Below are positions 22,828 through 35,238 of a DNA stretch of 64,000 nt, piece after piece. Both the position numbers and the translations under genes were made by a program. The number at the start of each line of letters is the position of its first letter. Positions within the stretch are counted from its first letter, which is position 1. The notes below the pieces were generated by a model that saw nothing but the letters and a program-made list of their open reading frames with translations, had not been told where the DNA came from and ran no database searches. The DNA comes from Diplolepis rosae (lineage: Eukaryota > Arthropoda > Insecta > Hymenoptera > Diplolepididae), in NCBI GenBank assembly GCA_030998225.1, contig JAPYXD010000555.1, positions 7,192,001 through 7,256,000 on the forward strand, read 5' to 3'.

Positions 22828-24116
22828 TTGGATCTATAACTTAATTCGTGCGGTTTTTTTTCAAAATTTAAACTTTTATTCAAGAAAAACATGTACAATA
22901 GTACTATTCACCGTATTGCCCATCTGAAGCTATGACTTTTTTCCATCTTTTTGGCAATTTGTGGATTCCATCCCAAAAGAACTGCGCCGGCTTGGCGGCC
23001 AAGAATGAATTAAGCCAATTTTTGATACCCTGTTCTGATGTGAACCGAATTCCAGTGAGGGCGTTCTGCATCGACCGGAACAAATGGTAGTCAGAAGGGG
23101 CAAGGTTTGGGCTATGAGGCGGGTGGGGTAAAACTTCCCATCCAGTGTTTTCCAAATAGTTCGCTTAACCGGAATAGCAACATGGGGCCGAGCGTTGTCA
23201 TGATGGAAAATTATTGCCTCGTGTCTGGTCACATATTCCGTGCGTTTTTCGGCTATTGCTCTCTTCAAACGGATTAATTGTGTTCGGTAGCGTTCTCCAT
23301 TGATGGTTTCACCCGGTTTTAGCAGCTCATAATACAGCACACCCTTCTGATCCTATCAAATACAGAGCATTACCTTCGCGCCATGGATATTTGGCTTTGC
23401 CGTTGATTTGGCTGGTTGGCCGGGCTTCACATATGATTTTTTGCGCTTGGGGTTCTCGTAATAAATCCATTTTTCATCACCAGTAACAATCCAATGCAAA
23501 AATGACTTCTTCTTGTGGCGTTCCAGCAGGCATTTCGGACATGCAAAACCGCCTTTCAACGTCTCTCGGCTTCACTTCATGTGGGACCCATTTTCCTTGC
23601 TTTTGAATGTATCCGGCTGCTTTTAAACGTTTTGAAATGGTTGCTTGAGTGACTCCCAAAGATTCTGCGAGCTCTTCTTGTGTTTGGCAACAATCTTCAT
23701 CGAGTAATGCTTCTAGTTCGTCATCTTCAAACTTTTTTGGCTGCCCAGGACGTTCTTCGTCTTCCAAGCCAAAATCACCACTTTTGAATCGTGCAAACCA
23801 CTTTTGGCATGTTCGCTCAGCTAGAGCATGTTCACGATAAACTTCCACCAAAATACGATGATTTTCGGCAGCAGTTTTCTTCATATCAAAGTTATCAAGA
23901 AGAACTCCCCGCAAAAACACTTTTTCAGGCACAAAGTTCGACATGCTTGAGTGAAAAAATATTATTATTGTTTACACTCCAAATGAATGACATATACTGA
24001 AAAAGACGCACAATGACAGTAGCTTTCCAATGCATGTTCGGAATATTGGAACGATGGAATGATAATCAAGTTACGCAATCTCTTATCAAACCGCACGAAT
24101 TAAGTTATAGATCCAA
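22828..24116 (-). mobile_element. Full-length mariner element with intact ends
   Basis: The 1289-bp element has near-perfect inverted ends: ttggatctataacttaattc on the left and the complement to 24116. TA dinucleotides (22826-22827, 24117-24118) mark the target duplication. The size and the TA target fit mariner. The transposase inside is inactivated. Confidence 0.9.
22904..23944 (-). pseudogene. mariner (DD34D) transposase, inactivated
   Basis: The protein starts at 23944 (MSNFVPEKVFLRGVLLDNFD) with the paired helix-turn-helix region and WVPHEV linker, then needs a frameshift near 23545. The first Asp block GDEKWIYYENPKRKKSY is intact. Two consecutive stops at about 23355 replace the usual WWD tryptophans. 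HHDNARPHVA gives the second Asp, then another frameshift occurs near 23150. The third catalytic block reads [16 protein letters not shown] with Asn where DD34D mariners have Asp. The product cannot be active as it stands. Confidence 0.9.
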
Positions 24117-24870
24117 TATAATAGAAAATTTCTTCTTTACAGCATTTCATTTGTATCGATAAATATTCGACCGACGAATCAATAAACTGCTATTCTAAAT
24201 TGCTATTAGAGAATGCTTTTTATTGTAATACCTTTGAACTACATTAGTTTTTTGTAATTTTAATTGCATAGAGTGTTTTTTTACTTGACAAATAATTGAA
24301 ATTAAATAATTAATGCCCAATCAATTTGAAATAAATGTTCTATAAAATTTTAATATAAGAACCAAAGAAAAAATATAAATTTCAAGGTCATGAGATAATC
24401 CTGGTAGATAAGAATATATCGAATCGTTGAATGTGAATTTGACATCGCAGGACACTTCCGATAAACGCGATTATTAACGCGATTATTAACTTTGATAAAC
24501 TTTCTATCATTAATATTCTCGATAGAAATGTACAAAATTTCTGTAAATATCGAGTTTAGGAAAGAGAATACAAATTATTAAAATTATTTTTTATTAAATC
24601 CCATCAAACTTTTTTAACAGGGATCCTATAATTTATTTAGTCTTACAGTTAAGTGGTGTAAGAAAGACTTAAATTTCAACTTGGGATATGTTTCTTTGTC
24701 TACTCATTATCTATTGTCTATTGCGTTTCGCTGACGTAAAACTCTTTGGCCGCACATATTGAATTAAGAAGTATGAGGTGAGAATCGGTTGTTTGTGAAT
24801 CACCTGAAAATAATCGAGATATGCAAATTATTCTCTCCTTATTGAAGTCGTTGCAGGTTTTAAAGAATAG
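24117..24870. other. Non-coding 5' flank of the leader exon
   Basis: No ORF or repeat family recognised except short AT-rich stretches. It presumably contains the upstream regulatory region of the leader exon at 24931, which is inference. Confidence 0.35.
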
Positions 24871-24885
24871 TGTATAATCTGCTGC

Positions 24886-24924
24886 GAATTATACGCCAAG
24901 TGTTACATGAAATTTTGTTCAGTT
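24886..24924 (+). promoter_or_regulatory. Possible core promoter of the leader exon
   Basis: gaattatacgcc (24886-24897) could serve as a weak TATA element about 30 bp before ttcagtt (24918-24924), which fits the arthropod initiator TCAGT. A second tataat at 24873 is further away. The initiator is only about 10 bp from the ATG, which is short, so this is tentative. Confidence 0.25.
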
Positions 24925-24930
24925 TTTAAA

Positions 24931-24988
24931 ATGTCACTAACTATTTTTGGTTTATTTATCCTACTGCTGACTTCATTACAAAATTTTG
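24931..24988 (+). CDS. Signal-peptide (leader) exon of unit 2
   Basis: The exon encodes MSLTIFGLFILLLTSLQNF followed by the first base of a Gly/Asp codon and a GTGAGT donor at 24989. This is a short start, a hydrophobic core and a small polar end, as in a secretory signal peptide. The phase-1 donor matches the phase-1 acceptors of A, B, C, A', B' and C', and no other such exon was found in the window. Joined to A' it gives a secreted protein of about 261 residues after a 15.2-kb intron. The same leader could serve B' and C' by alternative splicing. An equivalent for unit 1 would lie left of the window. Assignment to this family is inference from phase and position. Confidence 0.55.
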
Positions 24989-26437
24989 GTGAGTATTTTG
25001 AATTTTTTTAAATTATCCGAAAGTTTCCAAAAATGGAGATTCACAGTGTAAATATGGGTTACATTTTACTAATGTACATTGTTCGTATGCAACCTACGTT
25101 TTTAACATGGCTGGTACTAATGTACGCAATTTAAAATTTCCCACCAAGTAAGTACTATATGTATTCATATTGTTGATAAAACATGTTTGCAGTGCATTGA
25201 GTCATACATGAACTCCCTCAATACCACCTTACAGATACTAATAACACTTTTATAGGACGTATTTTGAAAAAAAATATCGTTTGTGCTACTGAGTTTGACC
25301 ATTTTGGGACTCCACCAATGTATTCAGTCCTCCCCCCAAGAAACGTACCCTAGCTCCTAGTAACACAATATATTATACTATATATTGACTATACAATAAT
25401 ATAGGAATTAATTTTATTATTAATATATTTATATATACAATAAGTACTTTAAATGCTGAAAAATGCTTTTTAAATTCTCTATAAATGCTTCATGCTTAAA
25501 ATATATATAGGGAAAAATTTGCCTAGTGTAACACCAAAAAAATTTCCTTGTTCCAAATTTTTTGACATTTTTAAAAAATGTACTAGATATGAACTCATAA
25601 TTCCGAAAATGATTTTGCATTAGCACCGACAGTTAAAAAATTACAGAGGTGGTAAGTATACACTTTTCACTTAACCACCTGTTTTAATGAAATTGTAACT
25701 TACATTTTTTTTTTCAATCATGTCTTGCGTATATTGGTTTTCGTAGTTTTTTTCCGTTCTTTTCAATGGCTCTAACTATTTTAAAAAAAAACATTTCCAT
25801 ATAAATTTCTTAGTTTTAATATTATTTTTACATTTTTTTGGGAAAAGGACATTTAATAAAAAATTCTATCTTGCTTACTTTGAAGCTAGATTCTTCAGCT
25901 ATCAAAATATGTGAATTACATAATGGGATAAACATTTTGATCTGATGTTTTTAGCGGTTTTAAACGCGCGTGTCGTGTGCGCCGATGACCCATTCAAGTT
26001 TTTGATAGGCTTAATCGTGTCATTATTACGCCCATTTGAAAAAAAATATATTTTCAAAAAAAAATATGTCCTAACACCGTAGAAAAAAAATACTAATCTT
26101 TTAATACGAATAAAATTGAATTAATACGAAAAACTGATTCAACCTCGTGTAATATTTTTTTATTCCAGTGTTTCATATTCAAATTTCGTCAAAAACTACT
26201 TTATTGACTGCTTATACTGTACTACAATTGATGTTTACGTTAAATGTTATTTGCCCCAATCATCTCAAGTCGCGCGTTTTGAAAACTAGTTTCATCGTGA
26301 GGCACCAAATGTCTCATGGTAATTTATTAGCTGTAGATGCTAATGCAAAATCATTTTCGGAATTATGAGTTGGTATCTAGTACAAAATTTCTTAAAAATT
26401 TCAAAAAATTAAGAAGAATGAAATTTTTTTGGTGGCA
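24989..26437 (+). other. Intron-like sequence, no gene seen
   Basis: AT-rich sequence following the leader donor. Short ORFs (25429, 26168) have no recognisable domains or splice context. No repeat family was recognised. Confidence 0.4.
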
Positions 26438-26590
26438 CACTTGGCAAATTTTGCCCCATATGAACGTTTGATTCTAGAGATTTAGAGAAAAGATTGATGA
26501 GTTTGAAGATTACACAGGTCAGCAACGTTTTGTTGTTGAAAAGCTATGGCTCGTTTCCGCAATAATTTTTTACGTAGAATCCGAATCCGG
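26438..26590 (+). repeat. Repeat shared with window start plus partial ACACAGGTC MITE
   Basis: 26438-26516 matches window bases 1-85. From 26513 it runs into tacacaggtcagcaacgttt, the left end of the MITE seen at 6189. The MITE's right end was not found, so it appears truncated. Confidence 0.5.
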
Positions 26591-26853
26591 AATCAGAATC
26601 AGCCTATCATGTCAGAATTTTGAGATATTTGAGGTTATGTTATATCAAACAGTCACGAGCGATTTTTTTTCGCAAAGATACGACCATATCAAGTTTTGAC
26701 GCTTATCCGAACAACCTTATGAGCATTCACATTCACTCTTTGGTGCACACCATTTTGCATTTGAAAATTTATCTTGAAAATTTGTGCTTGCGGGTTTTGA
26801 TGGTCTGTGAATAAGAATTTACAGTCAGAATATTGACATTTCCCCGCTCGAAG

Positions 26854-27514
26854 TAGTTTTCATCCACTAAAATTAGACCTTAGGCAAAAATAGATAATTT
26901 TGCTTTCAAGAATAGCAATATTATTATTGAAGGGCTATTTTGAAAGAGAAAAGATTATTTTTCATGAAAAATATTTAAAGCATAAAAAAATAATGCCATA
27001 AATAAATTTATTTCCAACCCAACTTTTTTTCTTATCGCTTCATACCAAATTTTAAAAAGTGATATGATTCTAATAAATCACGAATCATTTTTTCAGAGAG
27101 AAGATTTCCCACAACTTCACCGTTTCTGATTTTTAAAAATAAATTCTTTAATGGCTGAAACCATTAAAAAAACATTTTTAAAACGAAATTTTTATAAACA
27201 AATTACTGAATTTGATAATAATTTATTAATTTTCGAAAATTATAAATGTTTAAGTTGTAGGAAATCTTTTTCTTGAAAAAGTGATTTGTAATTTATTAAA
27301 ATCGCATAATTTTTTAAAATTTGGTAAGAAGCGATAAGAAAAAAAGTTGAGGCAAAAATAAAATTTATTAATAAAATTATTTTCCTGTATTTAAAATTTT
27401 TTTCATGGATATTAATCTTTTCTCTTTCAAAATAGCCCTTCAATAATAATATTGCTATTCTTGAAAGCAAAATTATCTATTTTTGCCTGAGGTCTAATTT
27501 TCGTGGATCAACTA
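26854..27514. mobile_element. Foldback MITE with ~270-bp arms
   Basis: Left tagttttcatccactaaaat and right attttcgtggatcaacta ends are inverted. The arms include a shared caagaatagcaatattatta stretch and its complement near 27455. The loop is around 27130-27230. The ORF 27240-27470 lies inside an arm and is not a gene. Confidence 0.75.
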
Positions 27515-27529
27515 CCTTAAGTCACATAT

Positions 27530-28905
27530 TTTGATTAATAAAAGGAATTCTTGAATTTAAAATGTTTTTAAAATCAAAACATTAAATATATATACAAAAT
27601 TTGTAGACCTTGTTGAAGCAAACAATTTCGTATTCTTACATTTTTTTCATATTTCACATATTCTAGTTAAAAAAATTGAATTATCAATTTTCAATAGTAT
27701 TTTATTAAATTAAGAAGAAAAATATACAGCTTATAAGAAAATGTAGCAATTCAAATTTTTTAGATCATTTGCAGTCAACAATTTTGCAGCATAAAGTTTT
27801 TTTCGTATCTTCTATAGTTTAACTGGACAATGGAATTTTCATATTTTTAGTTCAAATTTATACAATCATTATCAGCACTGAGGAACACGTATGTCCTTGT
27901 CTATAAGATACGTGCTCACGCATAATAAACGTTGCCTATTTCACATCTAATTATATATAATCATTAAACGCATAACATTTTATAATATTCTGAAAATAAC
28001 TACGAATAATAAAAAGGATTCTGCTTCTAATTGCTTCTAGGTTATGAACTTTAAAAATAGATTATAATAATAATTAATGCAAATTCATATTGACTTTAAT
28101 TTTGTTCAAATTTAAAATATATGTTGTGGAAGTGAAAAAAGCATTAGTCTTATAAATAACTTGATTTTTGCACACGTTGTTTAAAATTTACATAGATATT
28201 TTTATAAAAATAAACACATATTCTTTTCTATTTTCTCGAACGTTCTTATTATTATTGTCATGAAGATAAAATTGTATAATGCTGTGAAAAGTTTTTAAAA
28301 AAGTATATCCTAATTTTGGTTATTTTTAGATTCTGGTCTCCACAAGAACACTTTTGAATATGAATAATCATTAATGCGATTTTTCATTAATATACAAATT
28401 TGAAGGCCTTGATTTTAAAATATACAAAGCGGGTTTGAAATAACTGATGTTCTGTTGGTTCATTAGATCACGATGTTTCTCTTTTGACAATTTATAAAAT
28501 AAAATCCGCTTCACCATTAACACACAAAATTGCATACAGTATTGTAAATGAAAATTAAGAAATTGTTTCTCAACTTTATACGCGGCCCACGAACGCCCGC
28601 TTTCGTTCTCGGTGCACAATATGCTATTATTATATTGTCGGCGGCGAAATAATTTAGGTATTGACTTTCTTCGAGTTTCAACATACTGTAACTTTCCTAA
28701 TTTTAGTTTAATCGAAAAATGTTATGAGGATCATTAGAAAATATTTATGAGCGCCATCAAAAACCAGTATTGGAATTTTGGATTTTTTCAAAAACACAAA
28801 ACGGCTCTTATTTTCACAATTTTGGTCGGATGTGGCTGGTTCACGAACTTGTTTTTACTTTTGTAGCTCCGATAAAGTATGCCAAAGCTCAATTTAAGGT
28901 GGCTT
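27530..28905 (-). repeat. Dispersed repeat R1, copy d, interrupted
   Basis: 27530-27865 and 28659-28905 are consecutive parts of inverted R1 (ending in tccgataaagtatgccaaag). About 790 bp of AT-rich sequence separates them. The interruption has no recognised ends. The ORF 28371-28619 is unsupported. Confidence 0.55.
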
Positions 28906-29055
28906 GAGCGTTTTTGAAAAAAATTACAGATTGCTCTGAAACTTAGAGATTATCTTAATAAAATATGCTAGATTCATTTGGAAAAAATAAATACCGTGGT
29001 TGACGATGTCAATGCCGAAAAAATCGCTACCGAAAAAATGACAGTTTAACACGTA

Positions 29056-29455
29056 CACGGAGAAAAATGGAGTGTCAAACTTTGAGTGTCAAAATTTAGG
29101 TATGTCAGTTTTATATTGTAGATAGTACCACGTACTATCTATCATTTTTTCTTGATAGTCAGGGAGACCATAATTTTATAGTCTGTTTGAATATCGACAG
29201 AATGTCAGGTTTACATTCTGAAATAGTTAATCTGTCAACACTTACACTCCGAGATAATCGAGCTAACGCTCCTGAGATACTCAGGTTTGCATTCCAGGAT
29301 TCTCATACACTCTGGGAAAGTCAAGCTGAACATCTAGTTTTTACACTTCACAGATAGTACTTTACACCATGTAGAATGTTATTCCATAGTTAAAACTCCA
29401 ATATAATCAGTTTGACACTCCAGATGTTCAATTTGACAGTTCATTTTTTTCCGTG
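29056..29455. mobile_element. MITE with CACGGAGAAAA ends
   Basis: The 400-bp element runs from cacggagaaaaatggagtgt to ...tcattttttccgtg between TA dinucleotides. It contains several gtgtcaaact/agtttgacac words in both orientations near its ends. Confidence 0.75.
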
Positions 29456-31104
29456 TAGTCTTATGGGATTTCTCATTAAAATCGACGAAACTCCGGAACA
29501 AAACACAAGTCCCCATAAATCAAATATATAATAGTACTTTCGATTTCGAGGAATCTATTAGTATTATAAAAACAAAGGGTTAACGACTTCAATCAAGAGA
29601 AAATTGCGAGAAAAGTACAGAATATAAAAAACCGCCTCGAGGTGAAACTAATAAATTTTTACTATCACTTTTTTCAGGGGACATTTCCGTGATTTCTTAC
29701 CCTTCTACTCAGATGTAACTATAATACATATGGTTATTAAAAAAATAAGTAGCAATGAGCATTCATGTAACACGTGCCCCCACGGTGCCTCAGTATAGAA
29801 TGCTCAAGATAATTGCTAGAACGTACTAACCGACTTGTCTCAGTTTCACGACTTTGAACTATTATGAGTACAGTTTGGTTGGGCCGAAATACGTGCAAAG
29901 GTACTCAGGTCAATGGCATAAGTCTCGAGAGTCAGATACAACTTATATTGGTAGAAGTAGATATATTACATATACAGCTCAGAACAGTCGTTACAAGGGG
30001 CCAGCACCTACACTATACAAAAATTTAAATAAATTTAAAATAAACGGCACCAGAATTATGAGCTTTCTTGGGCTGAGGGAATTACCCAAAACTAATTTCC
30101 AAATACCGTCCCTAAGCGCAAAAAAACAATCCTCTTTCTTATAAATCAGCCCTCCAAAAATTAAAGTAAACATCAAAATGAACCCCTACATTGCCGTGTA
30201 GAGACGACTCTAACTAAAAATCATCTTTGAGCAAATTCGATGATACAAGAATACAACAGGGGTTGTTTTTTCGAAATCTTTCAGACCACAATTGCGCCTA
30301 TTAGAAAACAAAGCCCTGAAATGTATAAGATGGCAAAAAATTTTCCTTTTCATCTAATGTTGAAATATAATACTGTATAATCTTCGTTTTTTTATTATAA
30401 TACACTCTAGGCTTATATAGTCAGGTATAGAAAAAATCTGTTCAATAATATAAATAATATTTTCTAAATATTGAAATAAAATCCAAATTTGTTCAACAAA
30501 ATGACCTTGAATGACCTTAAATTTATATTAAAAACGAAGCAGTGCTGAATATTTTACTATCAAAAAATATAACTCATATGTGTTGGAATGAAATTTTAAA
30601 CAGTAAATTTAATTAGAAAGAAGCATTTCATACAAAATTAACCTTAAGGGCATGTGATACTTGAGAAAAGTTCCACATGTTTGTGTCCGAAATACATAAA
30701 ATGTTGTTTCCAAAATTTAAGAAATTACAGAGAAGATAAAAAACGGACGTAGATAGACTACTTTTGGTTTCAAAAATTAAAAATGTTTAATTTTAACAAA
30801 ATATATTAGAAAATTTGTTTTTAATGTTATCTTCTCTAAAATCCCCCTAATTTTGGAAACAATATTTTATGCACTTTAATACAAACATGTAGGAACCTAA
30901 AATCAATCAAATTTTCTAATTTCCTAAGTATTACATGCCGTTAAGCGACCTTCAAATATTTTCCGCGGATCGGTGACGATAAAATGTCTATGTTTATCTA
31001 CTTGGAGGAGGGAAATTTGCTCAAAGCGCTCGCACATTTTGATCGCGTGCTGCGACGGGCTTAGCGTGCCGCGCAAAGTTTTGAGCGTGTTTTAGGTATC
31101 TACA
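29456..31104. other. Intron-like sequence, no gene seen
   Basis: AT-rich. The ORF pair at 29854-30176 has no known domain and no splice or homology support. An inverted pair of phrases near 30700-30900 (aaaatgttgtttccaaaat and its complement) suggests another small foldback element. Confidence 0.35.
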
Positions 31105-31303
31105 CACTGAGAAAACAGTTTTGTCAAATGAACAAAAAATATTTTGTTAGTATTTAGCTAACAAAATTCTTTTGTTGTGCCAACAAAACATTTTGCTATA
31201 TCAATCAAATTTTGTTACTCAAACAAAATGTTTTGTTGTGACAACAAAAATATTTTGTCAGGACAACAAAAAAAGTTTTGATGGATAAATTTTTTTCTCA
31301 GTG
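31105..31303. mobile_element. MITE with CACTGAGAAAA ends, rich in AACAAAA/TTTTGTT
   Basis: The ends cactgagaaaacag and ttttttctcagtg are inverted. Inside, aacaaaatattttgtt-type palindromes repeat at least seven times in about 170 bp. Confidence 0.7.
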
Positions 31304-31680
31304 CAATAAGAAAAAATCGTACGTAAAATTCCATGAGCTCTAATGAGAGTTCTGGATTCTGCTGAAATAGTTCTGTGTATAAGTCCAAATATAATAGATC
31401 AGAACTCTTAAAACTCTATAAAGTTACATTGTGAAATTTTTCTGAAAAGTTTGAAGTGCCATAGTATTTTGAATTATGATTTTAGAACAAAATGTGTATA
31501 TTTTGACTTGATGCGATTTTTCCACATTGTAGATACACCTTGGAAATACCTTTCGCTGCACCTAGAGTTTATAGCACGCTATTATTCGTTTCGCGGCGCT
31601 CGATGTGCTTTAACAGATTTTTCAAAGCAGAACCAAGCCAACTAAAATAAAAATGATAAGTTGCAGATTTTGATTCTGGC

Positions 31681-32290
31681 ATTAGTTGAGCCTTCATTGA
31701 GCCCTTAATTATAGGATTAGAAAATATTTATAAAGTCTATGTTTGACTGCTGGCTTGTAGGAGCCCTTTGGCCCTTTGAAAAGGGCGATAGACAAAGGGT
31801 TGAAAATTGGGGATACTTTAAGCCCTAATTATTTTGTACAGAGCAGAATGAAATATAAGCAGTTTTTGAATGATTTCCAGAGTATCGCTGCTAGCTTTCC
31901 AGTATACCTGGCATGACCATTCCTATTTTTTTTAAACAAAGAGCAGAAAATCCGGCATTGGGGCATTAATTAAGCCCTAATTAAGACCTTAGTTATAAGA
32001 CTGAGAAATATTTAAAAAGTCCATTTTTGGAAACTGGCCTGTAGAGGCCCTATGACCCTTTGAAAAAGGTGATAGGTACGGAATTGGAAGTTGTGGATAA
32101 TTTGAGCCCTAATTGAGCCCGAATTATTTTCTCAAGAAGAAAATTTGATATAAGCAGTTTTTTAATGATTTCCAGAGTGGCACTGCTAGCTTCTCGCTAA
32201 AATTGGCAGGGCCCTGCATATTTAAAAAAAATAAGGAGTCGAAAATTCGGCATTGGGGCATTAATTGAGCCCTCATTTAGTTCTGATTTT
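31681..32290 (+). repeat. ~290-bp tandem repeat, two units plus start of a third
   Basis: Unit starts at 31681 (attagttgagcctt), 31965 (attaattaagcccta) and 32260 (attaattgagccctc). Shared internal phrases are ttaataatgatttccagagt-like and ggcattggggcattaatt. The hexamer gagccc recurs many times. Confidence 0.7.
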
Positions 32291-32329
32291 TGGCATTCAC
32301 TATTATATGATTGCATATTTTCGTCCTGT

Positions 32330-32780
32330 CAGGTTTACAAACCTCTTGTTACTCGGGTGTTCTTGAGGTCACTGATCACGAATCTGAAGTCAGATTTCCA
32401 AAACTCTAGATAGCGTATCCAAAATGGCTGACGAATTTAGGAAAAGTTGTTGGATTATCATAAAACTTGTTACTTGGCTGTTTTTAGGGCCGCGTATTAC
32501 TAATCAGATTCAGATTTTAACTGCAGAGACATCCAATCTCAAAAAGCCTTTCAGTTAGTCCCTAGCTTACTCTTACTCCCTAGCTTACTCTTACTTACAG
32601 AAGTAACGACGTGGACGTGGTAAACTACTAGTTCCTCCTTTTTTTAATATATATATAATTTTTTTGTATTTTAGTTTTCAGTTAGTTTTGAAAACTCGTC
32701 CACCAGGTTGGATCCGCCATTTTGAATTTTGGAAATCTGATTTCGGATTCGTCATCAGTACCCTTGGAAGCCCCCTAAGG
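32330..32780. repeat. Inverted-repeat element around 32.4-32.8 kb
   Basis: Left ctgaagtcagatttccaaaa (about 32380) is mirrored by ttttggaaatctgatttcgg (about 32730). A third related phrase (atcagattcagatttt) lies between. The ends are not resolved and it has no coding content. Confidence 0.4.
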
Positions 32781-32790
32781 TACATACATA

Positions 32791-33530
32791 CATTCTGTCA
32801 AAAAAGTACCGGGAAATGATCATCCAAAAAGTCCGCTTAAAGAGATTGTCAGAAATCTTTTTGACGCTAAGTTGGCACGACTGTCCTCGATACTGACGTC
32901 GAGTTCGAACGCGATCTGTCAATTAGTTTGTTCACAGTGCTCGATGCTGTTGTTACAGAAGGCTTACGAAAAAACGACTTTATCGAAAAACACGTGCATA
33001 TGAGTGGTACAGTGTATTCAAAAGCGCTCGAGATGTGGTGGAAGATTTGTCTCGCTCTGGTCGGCCATCAACGTCTTCAACTGACATTAACATCGCTAAA
33101 GTGAAGGAAATGGTGACTAAAAATCATCATTTAAGTTTAAGAGAGATAGCCGCTGAAATTTTTGTGTCTCAAGAATCAATTCGTAGTATTTTAAAAGATT
33201 TTTTGGACATGAAACGCGTTGCTGCTCGACTAGTTTCGAAAGACCTGAATTTTCTTCAAAAACTCAACGAATATCATCGAACAACTACGGTATTCACCTG
33301 ATATGGCTCCAGCCGACTTTTTTCTCTTTCGAAAACTCAAATTACCACTTCGAGGCACCCATTTTCAGTTGATGGAAGGCATAAAAGTGAATTCGCGGCG
33401 AGAACTGAAGTCGATTCCGGAAAATGCGTTGAAAAAATGTTTTGATGATTGCATTATTCGTTGGCATAAGTGCATTCTTTCGGAAGAGGCATACTTTGAA
33501 GGCGATAGAATAAATTTTTTCGACAGAATG
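32791..33530 (+). mobile_element. mariner deletion derivative
   Basis: The ends cattctgtcaaaaaagt and tttttcgacagaatg are inverted and flanked by TA. Of the transposase, 33035-33301 keeps the N-terminal region (EDLSRSGRPSTSS, SLREIAAEIFVS, MKRVAARLVSKDLNFLQK) and 33303-33551 keeps the C-terminus (MAPADFFLFRKLKLPLRGTH, WHKCI). The catalytic core between them is deleted. This is a different mariner lineage from those at 14 kb and 23 kb. Confidence 0.85.
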
Positions 33531-33589
33531 TATATCTATTCGCGGAACTGAAAATGTCGCACAGAAGACGCACATATATTACCCAAGTA

Positions 33590-33947
33590 ACACAAGATCA
33601 TCTATTAGAAGTCTAAAACAACTTTTTGGGAAAAACGGGAGAGATCTAGAAGGCGTTCCGATTTTCCGCCGAAAGTACTATTAGACGTTTGGTAGAGCCC
33701 AAATTGTCCGCTAATTCAACTATTTTTGGCATCTAGAAGACGATCGAAAAAAAGCATCTACAGGACGTCCTTATGTCGTCTTTTAGAGGAGTGTCATTCG
33801 ATGAGTATTAGATGTTTTGAAGAGCTCTATTAGAGTTTCTTAAAAGCGTATTCCAGACGTCTTTAATTGAGGTCTATGTTAAAGATTTTTAAAAACTTGT
33901 CGAAGTTTGCGATAATCTATTCTAAAAGACATTACAAAAATCGTCTT
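33590..33947 (+). repeat. Host sequence of the LINE insertion, rich in tagaag/tagac words
   Basis: The sequence continues at 39077-39200 on the other side of the LINE. Variants of tctagaag, ttagacg and ttttagac occur about ten times. Possibly an older non-coding transposon; ends not seen. Confidence 0.4.
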
Positions 33948-34275
33948 CATTCTCAATTCGGACCTCTGATCGAGCAGACGTGTCTTAGAGAGTTCTGTGT
34001 TTATTTTGAACGCGTGTTCCATTCTCCTTTCTTTTCTCTTTCTGGTGAGTGCTACGAAGTGAAATTTGTAAAGCTATGAACACCTGTATCATCCTGTGCA
34101 AAGAAGTGTACGGTGTGCCGTGTGCAGTGTGCAGTGTGCACTAAATGCAACTCCTAACACTACAATGAATTCTAAATTATGTACAACCCAAAGTCAAAGC
34201 AATTCTCTAATCTCAACAAATAGGAATACATAAGATTCGCATACAGAATGTCCCACGGAACAATTTGTATGTTTC

Positions 34276-35238
34276 TTGATAGTAAACAAACGGCCGACGA
34301 CCGTACTAAAAGCACACGAGTATAATTATACAGAAACAGATACTGGAACTAAGACCACTGATAACCAAATTCCAACGATTAATTTTATCGAACGTGTGTC
34401 CCGTTGTTCCCCACTCAATAATAAAGACTGCACTAGCAAATGTTGGGATAACAACAACCTCTCCAATAACCTTTCTAAGAGCGGGCCTATCTAACCCAGG
34501 TTTCACTCACATCTTAAGTTTTAGAAGACAAGTTTATATCCACCCCGAAATGTCCCGAACATTCCTGAGTGGCCATATCGCCAACAGCTGCACAGCGGCC
34601 AAAAAAAACAAACTAGATGAGAAAACAGTTGAATCAATTGACCCTGCAACTAAAAAATCACCACGTAAAAACATGGTTCAAATTCAAACCTTCAAAACCA
34701 AGATTTCCCATTTTTTCCTCCTTCACAACTTGAACCGATGGATGCTCTGAATACACCGGGAACCAAACGAACCCATTCCACTATTTCTTCGACGAATACG
34801 GATAAATCAGAAAACTTAATAACAAATACGGATGAAAACAACTCCAAAGGTAATGATGAATCATGGATACCGGCTAAACCGAACAGTAAGAAACCCAAAA
34901 AAATCAGTGCCCCGAAGACAAAAAGCACAAAAACCGACAATTTACTAAACTCTGTCGAACCACTCTTTGAAAACTCCTCAGCTAACTTTATTCTAAACTA
35001 TATGCAATTCAAAAGCTTTTTCGAAAAAGCAACAGGATCGTCGAATCCAGCGGCTATCGCCAATGACTATACCGGTGACATCCAGGGGCTCATCAATATG
35101 CTGAAAGAAATTTATCCAAACCTGACGGAACGAACCGCCAAACTTAGATGCACTAAAATTATTAACAGATTAGTCAAAACTGAAGGCAATATAGTTACGA
35201 GCTCTGACGAAGAACCACCATCGAATACGGAATTTTAA
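34276..35238 (+). pseudogene. LINE ORF1 (nucleic-acid-binding protein) remnant
   Basis: The open stretches 34394-34750 and 34738-35238 are in different frames. The first has ITTTSPITFLRAGLSNPGF and RRQVYIHPE followed by SGHIANSC, resembling the end of an ORF1 RNA-binding region and a degraded zinc knuckle (GHxxxxC). The second is a lysine-rich tail (TGTKRTHSTISS...NSKKPKKISAPKTKS) and a C-terminal part of unknown function. The overlap and frame change indicate a frameshift. Confidence 0.6.

Noticed and set aside
26168..26368. 66-residue ORF as an extra exon
   Set aside because: No S1-like motif, no splice context in the required phase.
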